Assembly: GCF_000427295.1 (NCBI RefSeq)
Contig: NZ_ATNM01000123.1
Coordinates: forward strand, 97,622-161,621
Length of the DNA stretch: 64,000 nt
Source of the DNA: Cyclobacterium qasimii M12-11B
GTDB lineage: Bacteria; Bacteroidota; Bacteroidia; Cytophagales; Cyclobacteriaceae
Reading direction: 5' to 3'
In this document: one piece after another, positions 28,201 to 37,215 of the stretch
Position numbering within the stretch: position 1 is the stretch's first letter
How the letters are laid out: every line of letters starts with the position of its first letter
Translations under genes and position numbers: made by a program
The notes under the pieces: model-generated
What the model was told of the DNA's origin: nothing
Seen by the model: only the letters and a program-made list of their open reading frames with translations
The model's database searches: none

Positions 28201-29874
28201 TTTGAAATTCCATTAGAAAATGGAACCTATACAATCAAAACCTACCATAACGAAATGTATTTTGGAAACAATGGAAAATACGAACGTGCTGGACTAAGGG
28301 TATTTGATATCTTGATTGAAGGAAATGTTGTTAAGAAAGATTTTGACATCTATGTTGAAAACAAAAACCAAGAGACTACGCTAACTTTTAATACCATTGA
28401 GATTAAAGATGGAGTTCTTAGCCTTGAACTCAATGCATCTTCAAACAACAGCCTCATCTCTGGAATTGCAATAGTGCCAATGGTAGCTGAAACTCCAGTA
28501 GTTATTGAAGAACCGGTAGTCGTTAAAGATCCTGTAGAGCCAAATAATCAAACAGAAGGTGTTGTTATGTACCTTAACACTGGTTATAAGGAAAGTATCA
28601 ACTTCCAGAACAATGTTCACGTATCAGGAAGCGACTACATCACGTCTTCAAACGCCAACACTGCTACCAATACAAATGCTAGTAACGATAAAATATTTCA
28701 GGGAGAAAGGTATTCTTCTACTATAAATTTCTCTATACCTGTTGAGAATGGGACTTATACTGTAAAAACCTACCACAATGAGTTGTATTATGGAAAAGGT
28801 GGCTCAGAAGCAAGAGCAGGTAGAAGGGTATTCGATATCCTACTAGAAGAAAATGTGGTCATGGATAATTTTGACATCTATACTTACAACAACAACCAAC
28901 AGACGGTTCTTACTTTCGAGGGTGTTGAAGTGAAAGATGGTGTTATAGACTTAGACTTGATCGCCAGTGCAAACAATGCTTCTATCTCTGGACTTTCAAT
29001 TATTCAGGAATTAAATGAAGCGCCTCAAACACCTGGTTCAGAACATCTTTACTTTTTGAATACTGGCAGTACTTCAAGTGCTACATTGAACGGAATCAAC
29101 TACCTGGCGGAAAACAGCACTGATCAATATTACAACAATGGCACCAACAGCTATGAAAACAATAAGATAGCTGTCGATGAGTTATTCCAAACAGAAAGAA
29201 GTGGGAAAAACATGAAGTACAGTATTCCAGTGCCTAATGGAACCTACACCGTTTTCACCATGCACCACGAACTTTGGTATGGACATGATGGAGCTGCTGC
29301 CAGGGCTGGAAGAAGGGTTTACGACATCGCTATTCAAGGGAATGTACTAAAAAGTAAATTCGACCTTTATGTTGAAAACAACAACGCACCTACTTTACTA
29401 TCCTTCGAAAATATCGAAGTAACTAATGGTGTTTTAACCTTGGAATTAAATGCAATCGCAAATAATGCAAGCATCTCTGGAATCGCCATCGTAGGAAGTG
29501 ATGCCAAAGGAGGAGATATCGCAGCAAATTTAAGAACTGCTTCATTTAACAGAGGCTACAAAGAGATGTACAAAAGGGGTTACAAAGAAATGGATGTCTA
29601 CACAGAAACAGTTACTTCTGATGAGATCCGTATATTCCCTAACCCTGCTAAAGGAAGAGCAACTTTAGAGCTTAATGCGGAGATTGGACAAGGAAGAGTA
29701 CTTATCCACAACATGAACGGTCAGTTGGTTAGCCATTTCGATCTAGGCGGGATCCAAACTTCAAACAACCAGTTTAACATCCCACTTGACAATCTTTCTC
29801 AAGGTGTCTACCTAGTAAGTGTTACCAATGAGCAAACCATCATCAATAAACAAAGGCTAATCGTCAATCCTTAA
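25208..29874 (+). CDS. Giant T9SS-secreted beta-helix protein with three malectin-like domains (paralog 2), frameshifted
   Basis: The first frame (25208-25954) has a signal peptide and the N-terminal beta-helix segment (NPATPWKSIDKI). The second frame continues to 29874. Adding one A to the A6 run at 25946-25951 restores KKINVYFGNSNP, which matches the same place in paralog 1 (RKINVYFGNSNP), giving 1,555 residues. Domain order is as in paralog 1: beta-helix; CBM-like (nt 27130-27500, with CSDCKQEW); Ig-like (27700-27970); malectin-like repeats at 28030-28480, 28565-29010 and 29045-29500; T9SS type A tail (29625-29871, FPNPAKGRATLEL). It probably arose by tandem duplication. The true start is ATG 25208, not the internal 25987. 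Confidence 0.85.
29551..29598 (+). repeat. Short tandem repeat in the linker before the T9SS tail
   Basis: Two near-identical 24-nt units encode RGYKEMYK and RGYKEMD side by side in paralog 2, just before the sorting domain. Paralog 1 lacks this repeat at the matching place. Confidence 0.7.
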
Positions 29875-29890
29875 TAAAGCGATTTCCATT

Positions 29891-29926
29891 AAAAAGGTCT
29901 CTGAAATTAATTCAGAGACCTTTTTT
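29891..29926. terminator. Terminator between giant paralog 2 and the EPS locus
   Basis: AAAAAGGTCTCTGAA (29891-29905) pairs perfectly with TTCAGAGACCTTTTT (29911-29925) around ATTAA. T-rich tails exist on both strands, so it can serve both the plus-strand giant gene and the convergent minus-strand EPS genes. Confidence 0.88.
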
Positions 29927-30081
29927 CATTTATAGGCAAGATAAAAAAACCGCGTAATTATAGGCAAAAGATGTGAATACTCAATTAAATGGAAATAAAG
30001 TAGCAAGAAATAAGCTGTACATAGAGATTAAGGGTATGTAATAATACCAACTCTGTATTAAGTCAAACCACCAGGTAAAAA

Positions 30082-31188
30082 TTATTTTCTTTTCAGAACT
30101 GTCTTAAATACCTCTGCCATTTGATTAGCGAAATTTTGAATATTGTATTTTTCCAAATGGAGTCTTTTGGATGTTTTACCCATTTCGTCAAGGTTTATAT
30201 CCCCACTTATCATTTGCTTCAGTTTTTTATTCCACCCATCAGCCGTATTGTCATTTACCCAAAGTCCTATTTTTTCTTCCTCAATATCGATATCTAAAAA
30301 GGAATGTTGCGTCATCAATACCGGTTTACCGACAGCCATTGCATCTAATAAAACAGTCAATCCATAAGTGTTGCCTTTCTCTCTAATCTCCTCCTTTAAT
30401 GGGATGATTATAAATGCGGAATTCACATAGGCCTTCAAAAGCTGATCATAGGGAACCCATGTAGTATCCACAGACACATTTGAGGGTAAATTTACCGATG
30501 CAGGAATCGTTTTAGGGGTGCAGTAAATTTTTAAATTATACGGCAACCCTTCGAAAGCCTTTATAAGTATATCATAATCTCGGTCGGCAGTACCTGCGCA
30601 AACAGCATAAGGTAACTCTTCACTATTCTCATCCGCTTTCAAGCCTTCATAAAAGGCTACATCTGCCCCCCAACTAACTGAAAAACACTTATTGTCTTTT
30701 TCTTCCTGATTATAATTCAAATCCCTTTGGGTTTTTTTCATCAAATTCTTTGAGAAAAATGCAAAAGCATCAAATTGTCGGAGCTGCTTTATCCCTAATT
30801 TATTTAGAATAGAATCCTTATTTTTATAATAAATGAAATTTTGATGCGCCAAGCCAACAAGAGGAATTTTAACTACCCCAATCATACTCAATAGTGTCAA
30901 TAACCTATTGGTAGAGACAGGATAAGGCATGTACACCAAGTCATAATTTTTCAAAATGGCCAGTGATCTTACCTGTTGATCCAGGAATGAAATTTTAAGG
31001 AATTTACCAATTTTGTCAAGCCACTCGTGCTTCTGGTGTGTGTGGATATCCACAATAAAATCACCTGATTTTTCCAATTCAATCTTCCCCATAAGATAAT
31101 GGCTCGGATTGGTCCCCTTTTTCCAGTTGTCGTAGATTTTATCAAAGGAATAGGAGTTGATTAAAAGTATTTTGATCTTTTTCTCCAT
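30082..31188 (-). CDS. Glycosyltransferase, GT4-like (last gene of EPS locus)
   Basis: A 368-residue glycosyltransferase of GT-B fold. The C-terminal donor-binding part shows KGNTYGLTVLLDAMAVGKPV, the usual acidic/Gly-rich nucleotide-sugar region, and VSWGADVAFYEG in the linker. It is a close paralog of the enzyme at 32236-33339 (shared LLINSYSFD/LLVNNYSME start, MPYPVSTNRLL versus APYSWSNTRLL). It is the promoter-distal gene of a minus-strand run of EPS genes. Donor and acceptor sugars cannot be told. Confidence 0.82.
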   Translation of the reverse strand: MEKKIKILLINSYSFDKIYDNWKKGTNPSHYLMGKIELEKSGDFIVDIHTHQKHEWLDKIGKFLKISFLDQQVRSLAILKNYDLVYMPYPVSTNRLLTLLSMIGVVKIPLVGLAHQNFIYYKNKDSILNKLGIKQLRQFDAFAFFSKNLMKKTQRDLNYNQEEKDNKCFSVSWGADVAFYEGLKADENSEELPYAVCAGTADRDYDILIKAFEGLPYNLKIYCTPKTIPASVNLPSNVSVDTTWVPYDQLLKAYVNSAFIIIPLKEEIREKGNTYGLTVLLDAMAVGKPVLMTQHSFLDIDIEEEKIGLWVNDNTADGWNKKLKQMISGDINLDEMGKTSKRLHLEKYNIQNFANQMAEVFKTVLKRK

Positions 31189-31202
31189 GAATATAATTCA
31201 AA

Positions 31203-32164
31203 TTAAGTAAGCTCCAATTCTTCAATCTTGGTCACAATATATTGGGCAGTAGCCCTTTCGGAGCATTTTTCTTCCCACCATAAAAGTGTTTTTTGATGTA
31301 TTTCTTCAAGCTTTTTTTCATCCTTTAATAGCTCCCGGGCAACTTCACACCCTTCTTCCCAGTCTTCAATCTGAATCAAGGGAGAATTAGCATAAAAAGG
31401 GGTATCTGGTAATGGTTCCGAAATAATGACACATCCTGCTCTCATGGCTTCAAAATGCCTGAAACATTCCGTCATAAAATAGCCCTTTGGACACAATACT
31501 ATTTTAGAGTCTGAAAGTACTTCCCCATATTTTTCGGGAGAGAAACCTGCCTTAAAACCGTTGTTAAAGATGACAATGGATTTCGAGAAAAATGAGCTGA
31601 AATCACTTCCAAGTTTCAACAAAAATTTGCGATAATAATCGTGTGTTAAAAGGTTTTCAGAGGGCAAAATAAAACCCCATTTTGAAAATACACGGTAAAA
31701 ATTAATTCTGTTCATGTTAAGGTTACCCCTAAAAAAACATTGTATTTTCTTTTATTGATTGGTTTGTTTGGGAATTCAGGAACTGCATTTACATAACCCA
31801 AAGCCATCGGGAAAACATTGCTTGCTACGGCTTTCATGCCAATATAAGATTTAAAAATAGCGAAGTATTTATCAGAAAAAACACTAGGGTCTAAGGCCCT
31901 TTCATCTGAAAAATATAGCAAAATTTTCTTCTTGTTTGACTTATAGTCTCCACTGGGTGGCATAATATCGGTACCAGAATCAGGATCCTTCTTATTCACC
32001 CGGTGGTTAGAATAAATGAAGAATTCGAATTCATCAAACCTTTGAAGCAAAACACCTCTTAATTCATCAATTACTTTCTTAATGAACTTCGATTCATTCA
32101 ACTCCTCAAATCTATAATCTGATTTGTCCTCCATTGATACATTGGTGAGACCAAATAATTTCAT
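31203..32164 (-). CDS. Exostosin/GT47-like glycosyltransferase, frameshifted
   Basis: The upstream frame (32164 to 31712) begins MKLFGLTNVSMEDKSDYRF and ends at a stop after KRKYNVFLG. The downstream frame begins NLNMNRINFYRVFSKW and carries the conserved-looking SKIVLCPKGYFMTECFRHFE and AGCVIISE. Adding one A (plus strand) to the A7 run at 31731-31737 joins them (KYNVFFRGNLNMNRIN) into a 320-residue enzyme. The C-terminal pattern resembles exostosin-type (GT47) enzymes. It lies in the EPS operon, 14 nt before the last glycosyltransferase. As read the enzyme is split in the middle. Confidence 0.7.
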
Positions 32165-32235
32165 ATTTTAAATATATATTTAATAGTATAAAATGATAAA
32201 TAGATTTAAAAAATCAAAAGATTAACTCAATATAG

Positions 32236-33339
32236 CTATCTTAAACGGATTTTAAACACAGCCTTTTCTAATTTTTCCCCAAATAATTCTGAATTAAACT
32301 TTTCCAGGTATATTCGACTTGCTTGGTCACTCATTTGGCGAAACAATTGTTTGTCTTTGGCTAATAACTCAACGGCATCCACCCAACCATTTACATCTCC
32401 TTTACCAACTGTAATTCCAAAACCCTCTTTAGCAGCATCAATATTAATCATTGGGTTTTCTGTAATTACCGTAGGCTTTCCTAAAGCTACCACATCTTGT
32501 AAGCTTGTCATACCTTGGCAACCCTCCTGGCTATCAGGATACTTAAGAGGAATTAATATAGCAATAGATTCCTTGTAAAACTTAAGTAATTCCTCATAGG
32601 GTATAAAGGATGCATTAATGGTAACATTTGCTGGCAAGTCCTTTACATCTGGTTTTGACCTCGGTGTACAAAATATTTTAAGTTGGTGGTCCATTTTTCT
32701 AAATGCCTCAATTAATGTTACATAATCTCTGGCAGTATGTCCCGCACTTATAAAATAAGACAAAGAATCTTCTTTGTTACTTATTATTTTATCATAAAAC
32801 CTGGTATCCGGCCCCCATTGTGCCGTATCAATTTTATCCAAGTCTCTCTTTTTTGTGACCTTTAGTGCCTTTATAGTGTGCTCTTTCAGTTCCTCACTTA
32901 GAAAAACAATACCGTCGTATTGAAATAAAAACAGCTTACTAATCCACCTTAAAAATGAATTTGAAGAATTCATTTTCATAAAAGGTTGATGAATGGTCAC
33001 TAAAATGGGTTTTCTATATAGACCCAGCATTTTTAACATTATTAAGAGCCTTGTATTTGACCAAGAATAAGGAGCATACAAGATGTCAAAATGCTTGCCA
33101 TAATTCAATAATCTCAACTGTTGGTCCAGGTGTTTAACTTTAAACAAATTACCTATGCGGTTAACAAAAGGGTATTTTTCGTGTTGAAAAATTTTAACTT
33201 CTACCTTACCTCTAGCTTCCAGCTCCACTTTACCCCACACATGGTGACTACCACTTTTGCCCTGTTCCCAAAGCGTATAGGCATTCTCCATGCTATAATT
33301 GTTAACCAATAGTAACCTTGGTTTTCCCTTCTTTTCCAA
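32236..33339 (-). CDS. Glycosyltransferase, GT4-like
   Basis: A 367-residue GT-B glycosyltransferase. Visible parts are TIHQPFMKM in the acceptor half, TAQWGPDTRFYD in the linker, and EGCQGMTSLQDVVALGKPTV in the donor half. Paralogous to the enzyme at 30082-31188 across its length, so the two may add related sugars. It lies between the WecG-type gene and the GT47-like gene in the same direction, with a short gap on each side. Sugar specificity unknown. Confidence 0.82.
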   Translation of the reverse strand: MEKKGKPRLLLVNNYSMENAYTLWEQGKSGSHHVWGKVELEARGKVEVKIFQHEKYPFVNRIGNLFKVKHLDQQLRLLNYGKHFDILYAPYSWSNTRLLIMLKMLGLYRKPILVTIHQPFMKMNSSNSFLRWISKLFLFQYDGIVFLSEELKEHTIKALKVTKKRDLDKIDTAQWGPDTRFYDKIISNKEDSLSYFISAGHTARDYVTLIEAFRKMDHQLKIFCTPRSKPDVKDLPANVTINASFIPYEELLKFYKESIAILIPLKYPDSQEGCQGMTSLQDVVALGKPTVITENPMINIDAAKEGFGITVGKGDVNGWVDAVELLAKDKQLFRQMSDQASRIYLEKFNSELFGEKLEKAVFKIRLR

Positions 33340-33360
33340 AATTTTAAATGTTAGGTTAAA

Positions 33361-34122
33361 TTAGGTTTTTCTTCTATTACTAGGGAAAAACCTTTCAGTA
33401 AATAGCAACTTCACAAATGCAATATTTGTCGTAAGGTAACGCTTCCACATTCTACCAGGCTCCTGCATCGTTCTATAAAACCACTCGAGACAAATGTTCT
33501 GCATCCAAACAGGTGCTCTCTTCACTTTACCGGACACCACATCGAAGCTACCTCCCACTCCCATTATAAAGGGAACATCCATTACTCCTTTGTACTTATT
33601 CAGGAAGATCTCCTTTTTAGGTGAACTCATGGCAACAAATAGAATATCAGCTTTTGATGCTTTTATTTGTTCGGCGATCCCTAGCTCTTCCTCTTTTCCG
33701 AAATAACCATTTCTATACCCTGCTATAATATTAGGATTGTATTTTTCTGAATAAATTTGTACAACCTTGTTTACCACATCTTCTTTTGCTCCAAGAAAAA
33801 ATATTTTATACTTTTCCCTGGCAGCTAAACCAACCAGATTATCCATAAGGTCAATCCCTGCCACTCTTTCAGGTAAGTCCTCTCCAAGGAAACGTGCTGC
33901 CCAGACGATAGATTGTCCATCGGCATTAATTATATCACACTCAACTATAGAAGCCTTTAACTCCGCGTCTTTTTGTGCATTTACTAGTTTTGCTGCATTT
34001 ACTACCACATGGTGTAAATTCTCATTTCTCTTTATGCTTTGATCTATTAATGCTACTGTTTCTTCCATAGTCAAGGAGTCTACAGGTACATTACAAATAC
34101 TAATTCTTTTTACCTCTTTCAT
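33361..34122 (-). CDS. WecG/TagA/CpsF-family glycosyltransferase
   Basis: A 253-residue GT26-family enzyme. Signature parts are HHVVVNAAKLVNAQKD, NADGQSIVWAARFLG, PERVAGIDLMD, FFLGAKEDV and GVGGSFDVVSGKVKRAP, in the family order and at family length. Members transfer ManNAc-like or glucosyl residues to a lipid-linked sugar early in repeat-unit assembly. It sits inside the EPS locus, consistent with making the second or a following sugar on the undecaprenyl carrier. Start at ATG 34122. Confidence 0.92.
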   Translation of the reverse strand: MKEVKRISICNVPVDSLTMEETVALIDQSIKRNENLHHVVVNAAKLVNAQKDAELKASIVECDIINADGQSIVWAARFLGEDLPERVAGIDLMDNLVGLAAREKYKIFFLGAKEDVVNKVVQIYSEKYNPNIIAGYRNGYFGKEEELGIAEQIKASKADILFVAMSSPKKEIFLNKYKGVMDVPFIMGVGGSFDVVSGKVKRAPVWMQNICLEWFYRTMQEPGRMWKRYLTTNIAFVKLLFTERFFPSNRRKT

Positions 34123-34210
34123 CAGGTTGCTCTTTATGTATACTTAACAAGTTATTCTTTTATTTATTATCATCGATATCACCCCCTAAAACCAACTATC
34201 GATAAGCACG

Positions 34211-35437
34211 TCAGGATCCCTTCTTAGGATTGGCGTTTTTATAAAATCCAGTCTCCTTTTTAAATAAGACAGTAAATGATAAAAACATCCATGCTTGAGC
34301 CCAACGCATATAAGGTATTTTAGATGTGAAATGTTTATTGATTTGATAATAAAAATACCCTTTTGGGGACTGCATGTTTTCTATGGTCCACTCCATCACT
34401 TTCACAGCCATTTCTTTGTGAGTATCAAATTTCCCCAACTTATCGAGCGTAATTAATAACTGGGTTGGAGCATGAATATCAACTGGAAAAGTACTATTGT
34501 TATAATACTTTGAAATGCCTTCTGAAGTGAAAAAAGTCTTGATATAATAATCAAATCCCTTATTCATATAATCATCAAAGGAATGGTCACCCGTATAGCG
34601 AGCATAGTCTGATAAACACTCAAGGTTATAGCCTGTATGAAAATTATCAATCCAATGATGAAAAGGTAAGGTGCCATAACTCCAGGCGCCATTCTCCTTC
34701 TGGTATCCACAGGCAAAATTGACTGCTTTCTTGGCCTCGTCAAACAACTCTTCCTCCTTTGAGATAGAATAAACCCTGCCCAATAAGCGGGCTCCCAAAA
34801 GTGAAGCATTAAACACAACACTTTTATCTAAGGGAGAATAAGAAAAAGAAAAATCACCCTTGTCATCATAAGTACGGTAAAGGTCCTTTAAGACAAAGTC
34901 ACAAGCACTTCTTGCAGCAATGTAAAACTCCTCTCGCTTGGTGATAGCATAAGCATCAAGTAAGGCGCAAGCTATGAATGTGGTGGCAACAACTGTAGGC
35001 GTATACTTGGGTTGAAAAAACGCCCTAGCTTGCCAGTCAAAATTGTATCCCCAACAACTTCCACTCCACCCTTTGGTTTGGAGTCCCAATATTTTATCAC
35101 CGAAGAAATTGATCTTCTCCAGATATTCAGACTGTGGATCAATTCCGTATAGGTTACAATAGCTAGTCAAAAACAAGCCCAATGCCTTGGGATTAAATTC
35201 TTTAGGAACCCCAACAAGAGGCCTAAGGTTCATAGGTGCTCGCTTGAAAAACTGGGTCCAGGCCAGTTTAGCAATACGAGATTTTGATAGCAAGGGGATG
35301 GACTGAAACAGTTTACTATTTAAGCTGTCATAGGGATCATATCCCTTGTATTCCTCCTGCGAACAAAAAGCGGCCAATTGCTCAAAGGAACTAAAAAAAT
35401 CGGTTGCTTGACTCATTTTTACTTTGTTTGATGGCAT
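34211..35437 (-). CDS. (alpha/alpha)6-barrel-like EPS-locus protein of unknown activity
   Basis: A 408-residue soluble protein without signal peptide, rich in helices and aromatic residues. Repeated helical hairpins include CGYQKENGAWSYGTLPFHHW, YNLECLSDYARYTGD and KGYFYYQINK, which recalls six-hairpin glycosidase or glucuronyl C5-epimerase-like folds; homologues are often given unrelated or misleading names. Its position between glycosyltransferases suggests a cytoplasmic step in polymer assembly or sugar modification. The activity is unknown. Confidence 0.65.
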   Translation of the reverse strand: MPSNKVKMSQATDFFSSFEQLAAFCSQEEYKGYDPYDSLNSKLFQSIPLLSKSRIAKLAWTQFFKRAPMNLRPLVGVPKEFNPKALGLFLTSYCNLYGIDPQSEYLEKINFFGDKILGLQTKGWSGSCWGYNFDWQARAFFQPKYTPTVVATTFIACALLDAYAITKREEFYIAARSACDFVLKDLYRTYDDKGDFSFSYSPLDKSVVFNASLLGARLLGRVYSISKEEELFDEAKKAVNFACGYQKENGAWSYGTLPFHHWIDNFHTGYNLECLSDYARYTGDHSFDDYMNKGFDYYIKTFFTSEGISKYYNNSTFPVDIHAPTQLLITLDKLGKFDTHKEMAVKVMEWTIENMQSPKGYFYYQINKHFTSKIPYMRWAQAWMFLSFTVLFKKETGFYKNANPKKGS

Positions 35438-35733
35438 TTATATATTTATTTCAATTGGCAATTTCCTAAAAACAGTGCTACTGTCTGAGTAATGGTATGA
35501 AGTACAAATCAACCTTAATAATGAATCCATCTCAATCAAGTCAATGGAGACAAATGAATAAAAAGGTTTGGAAAAACCCTCAACATCAAAAGCATAAAAG
35601 AGGTATAATGAGTAAAATATGGCCATCCCAATTGCCGTTGGCAAACAATTGATTCCATAAAATGGCAAAACACTCAGCTTAGTAATAATCCAGGGACATC
35701 CACAACACCTTAAGCGCTGCTTTATACAAATTA
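35438..35733 (-). other. Spacer within the EPS locus
   Basis: This 296-nt stretch between a glycosyltransferase and the barrel-like protein is open in one minus-strand frame (115 codons from 35785), but that frame overlaps the end of the glycosyltransferase, has no recognisable domain and shows poor composition. I see no supported gene here; it could be the scar of a lost gene. Confidence 0.4.
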
Positions 35734-36821
35734 TTAATAATACTTCTCTATATACCCTAATAGTTGATCCACCCTTTTGCTCCAAGAATTATTTGCAGCA
35801 ATTGCGATCCGTTCTTTGATCAACCCTTCATTGTTGTCTTCAAATGCCTTTTTCACAAAAGACACAAACTCATTGTCATTATTGGCTTTATATACCGTTC
35901 CTTCAGGGAATTCCCAATGCCTCACATTCGGTAGATTTGTTATTACTGCAGGTCTACCTGTTGCCAGGTATTGCCACATTTTATTTGGTGTTCTCCCAGT
36001 ATTTGGATCATCCATATAATAAGGAGCAATGGCCACATCCATTTCTAATAATTTGAGACTCAAAGGATCTCCAGTCATTATCCCGTGGGCAACCACTTTG
36101 TTTGACAAAGGCAAATGATCCAAGAAATCATCTTTAATTGGCCCAATCAAATGCAATTCCACATTTTCGATCTCCAATATTTTATTAATCAGTGCCAGAG
36201 GTGTCTTTTTCTTATCAATAAAGCCGAGTAAAACCACTTTTATCTTGCCATCCCGCTTATTCAGTGTTAAATGGGATGCATCCACTTTTGGGAATTCAGG
36301 AGCTCCAAGAGGCAACTCATAAGATTTAGGATTAATCTTACTAAAGTTATCCACTAATTTCTTTGCAGTAGCCAATGAAAAGGTAGAAGTCTTAATCAAC
36401 CGTGTCTGGGTAAAAGTCGCGTATGCTTTCATCCATCCTGGCACTTTGACGTTGTTTATAAAATCATCATTGGCCATGTAAATAAATTTCTCAAAATATT
36501 TACCAACAAGGTGTCCACCGAATTCGGTGCAAATAAAAATCACATCCCTGCCCTTAAATTGTTTTTAAGTTTTGTGAATAACCACACCTGATAGGCCTCA
36601 TTCAAGACAGGCATCCTATACCTTAGCCTAAAACTTGCTGGGAAAGAAGGCGTAAGCAATTCGAAGTTATCATTTACCTGGGTGCTTTTCAATCCAGGGA
36701 TCCCTATGGTATTTGATGACACAAAGGTAACCTTAAATCTTTTTGCAAGTGCATGGGCCAATTGGTGTCTCGATCGAGGCGGTCCGTCCCATTCTGTGTT
36801 GGTATAAACAATAAATTCCAT
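35734..36821 (-). CDS. Glycosyltransferase, GT4-like, frameshifted
   Basis: The first frame (36821 to 36540) holds the N-terminal part, with TEWDGPPRSRHQLAHALAKR. The second (to 35734) holds the rest, with FICTEFGGHLVGKYF, MANDDF, VVLLGFIDKKKTPLAL and the donor site NTGRTPNKMWQYLATGRPAV. One extra base near 36541-36562 joins them (for example KGRDVIFICTEFGG) into a 362-residue GT-B enzyme. The exact base cannot be placed because no long homopolymer is present. It follows a 394-nt gap, so it may start a second transcript within the EPS locus. Confidence 0.75.
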
Positions 36822-37215
36822 TGATCTAGTTATTATTTTCTTCTAAAAAAATTCAACCGTTTTACAATTATGTTACTTATAAGCGCACTAAATTAAAGGC
36901 ATTTGTAACCTCACCCCCACACTTAGCAACTCACGGTTTGACCTAATTTAGAAAATTTAACCCGAAATAAGCTATTCCCACTCAATTCTGTAATGAAAAC
37001 ACTTCCTGAGAAAAGTCAGTAAATACGACGACAAACCCCAACTCAAAATTCGAGCGAATATCTTTTATTTTTAATTAAAACCTCAAAAATCTATGGATGT
37101 GCCCCCATATAGGTGACACATCCTTTGACTTTTTGAAATGAATTTAAGTCTGAAATGAATACCCACCATAAGCTTTATAAAAGCATGGCTATTCTATTTC
37201 GATTATATTATTACT
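36822..37215. other. 394-nt gap splitting the EPS locus
   Basis: No gene is visible. GGATGTG (37095-37101) pairs with CACATCC (37117-37123) in a hairpin 93 nt after the stop of the upstream dehydrogenase gene, which may end that transcript; the minus-strand flank is only modestly T-rich (ATAGATTTTTG). The part near 36840-36960 should contain the promoter of the downstream block, but no full consensus was found. Confidence 0.4.

Noticed and set aside
25987..29874. Internal ATG 25987 as the start of a separate cytoplasmic giant protein
   Set aside because: It begins in the middle of the beta-helix with no signal peptide although the product carries a T9SS tail; paralog 1 shows the frames belong together.
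35438..35785. 115-codon minus-strand frame between EPS genes
   Set aside because: Overlaps the end of a glycosyltransferase, odd Cys/Arg-rich start, no recognisable fold; treated as spacer.
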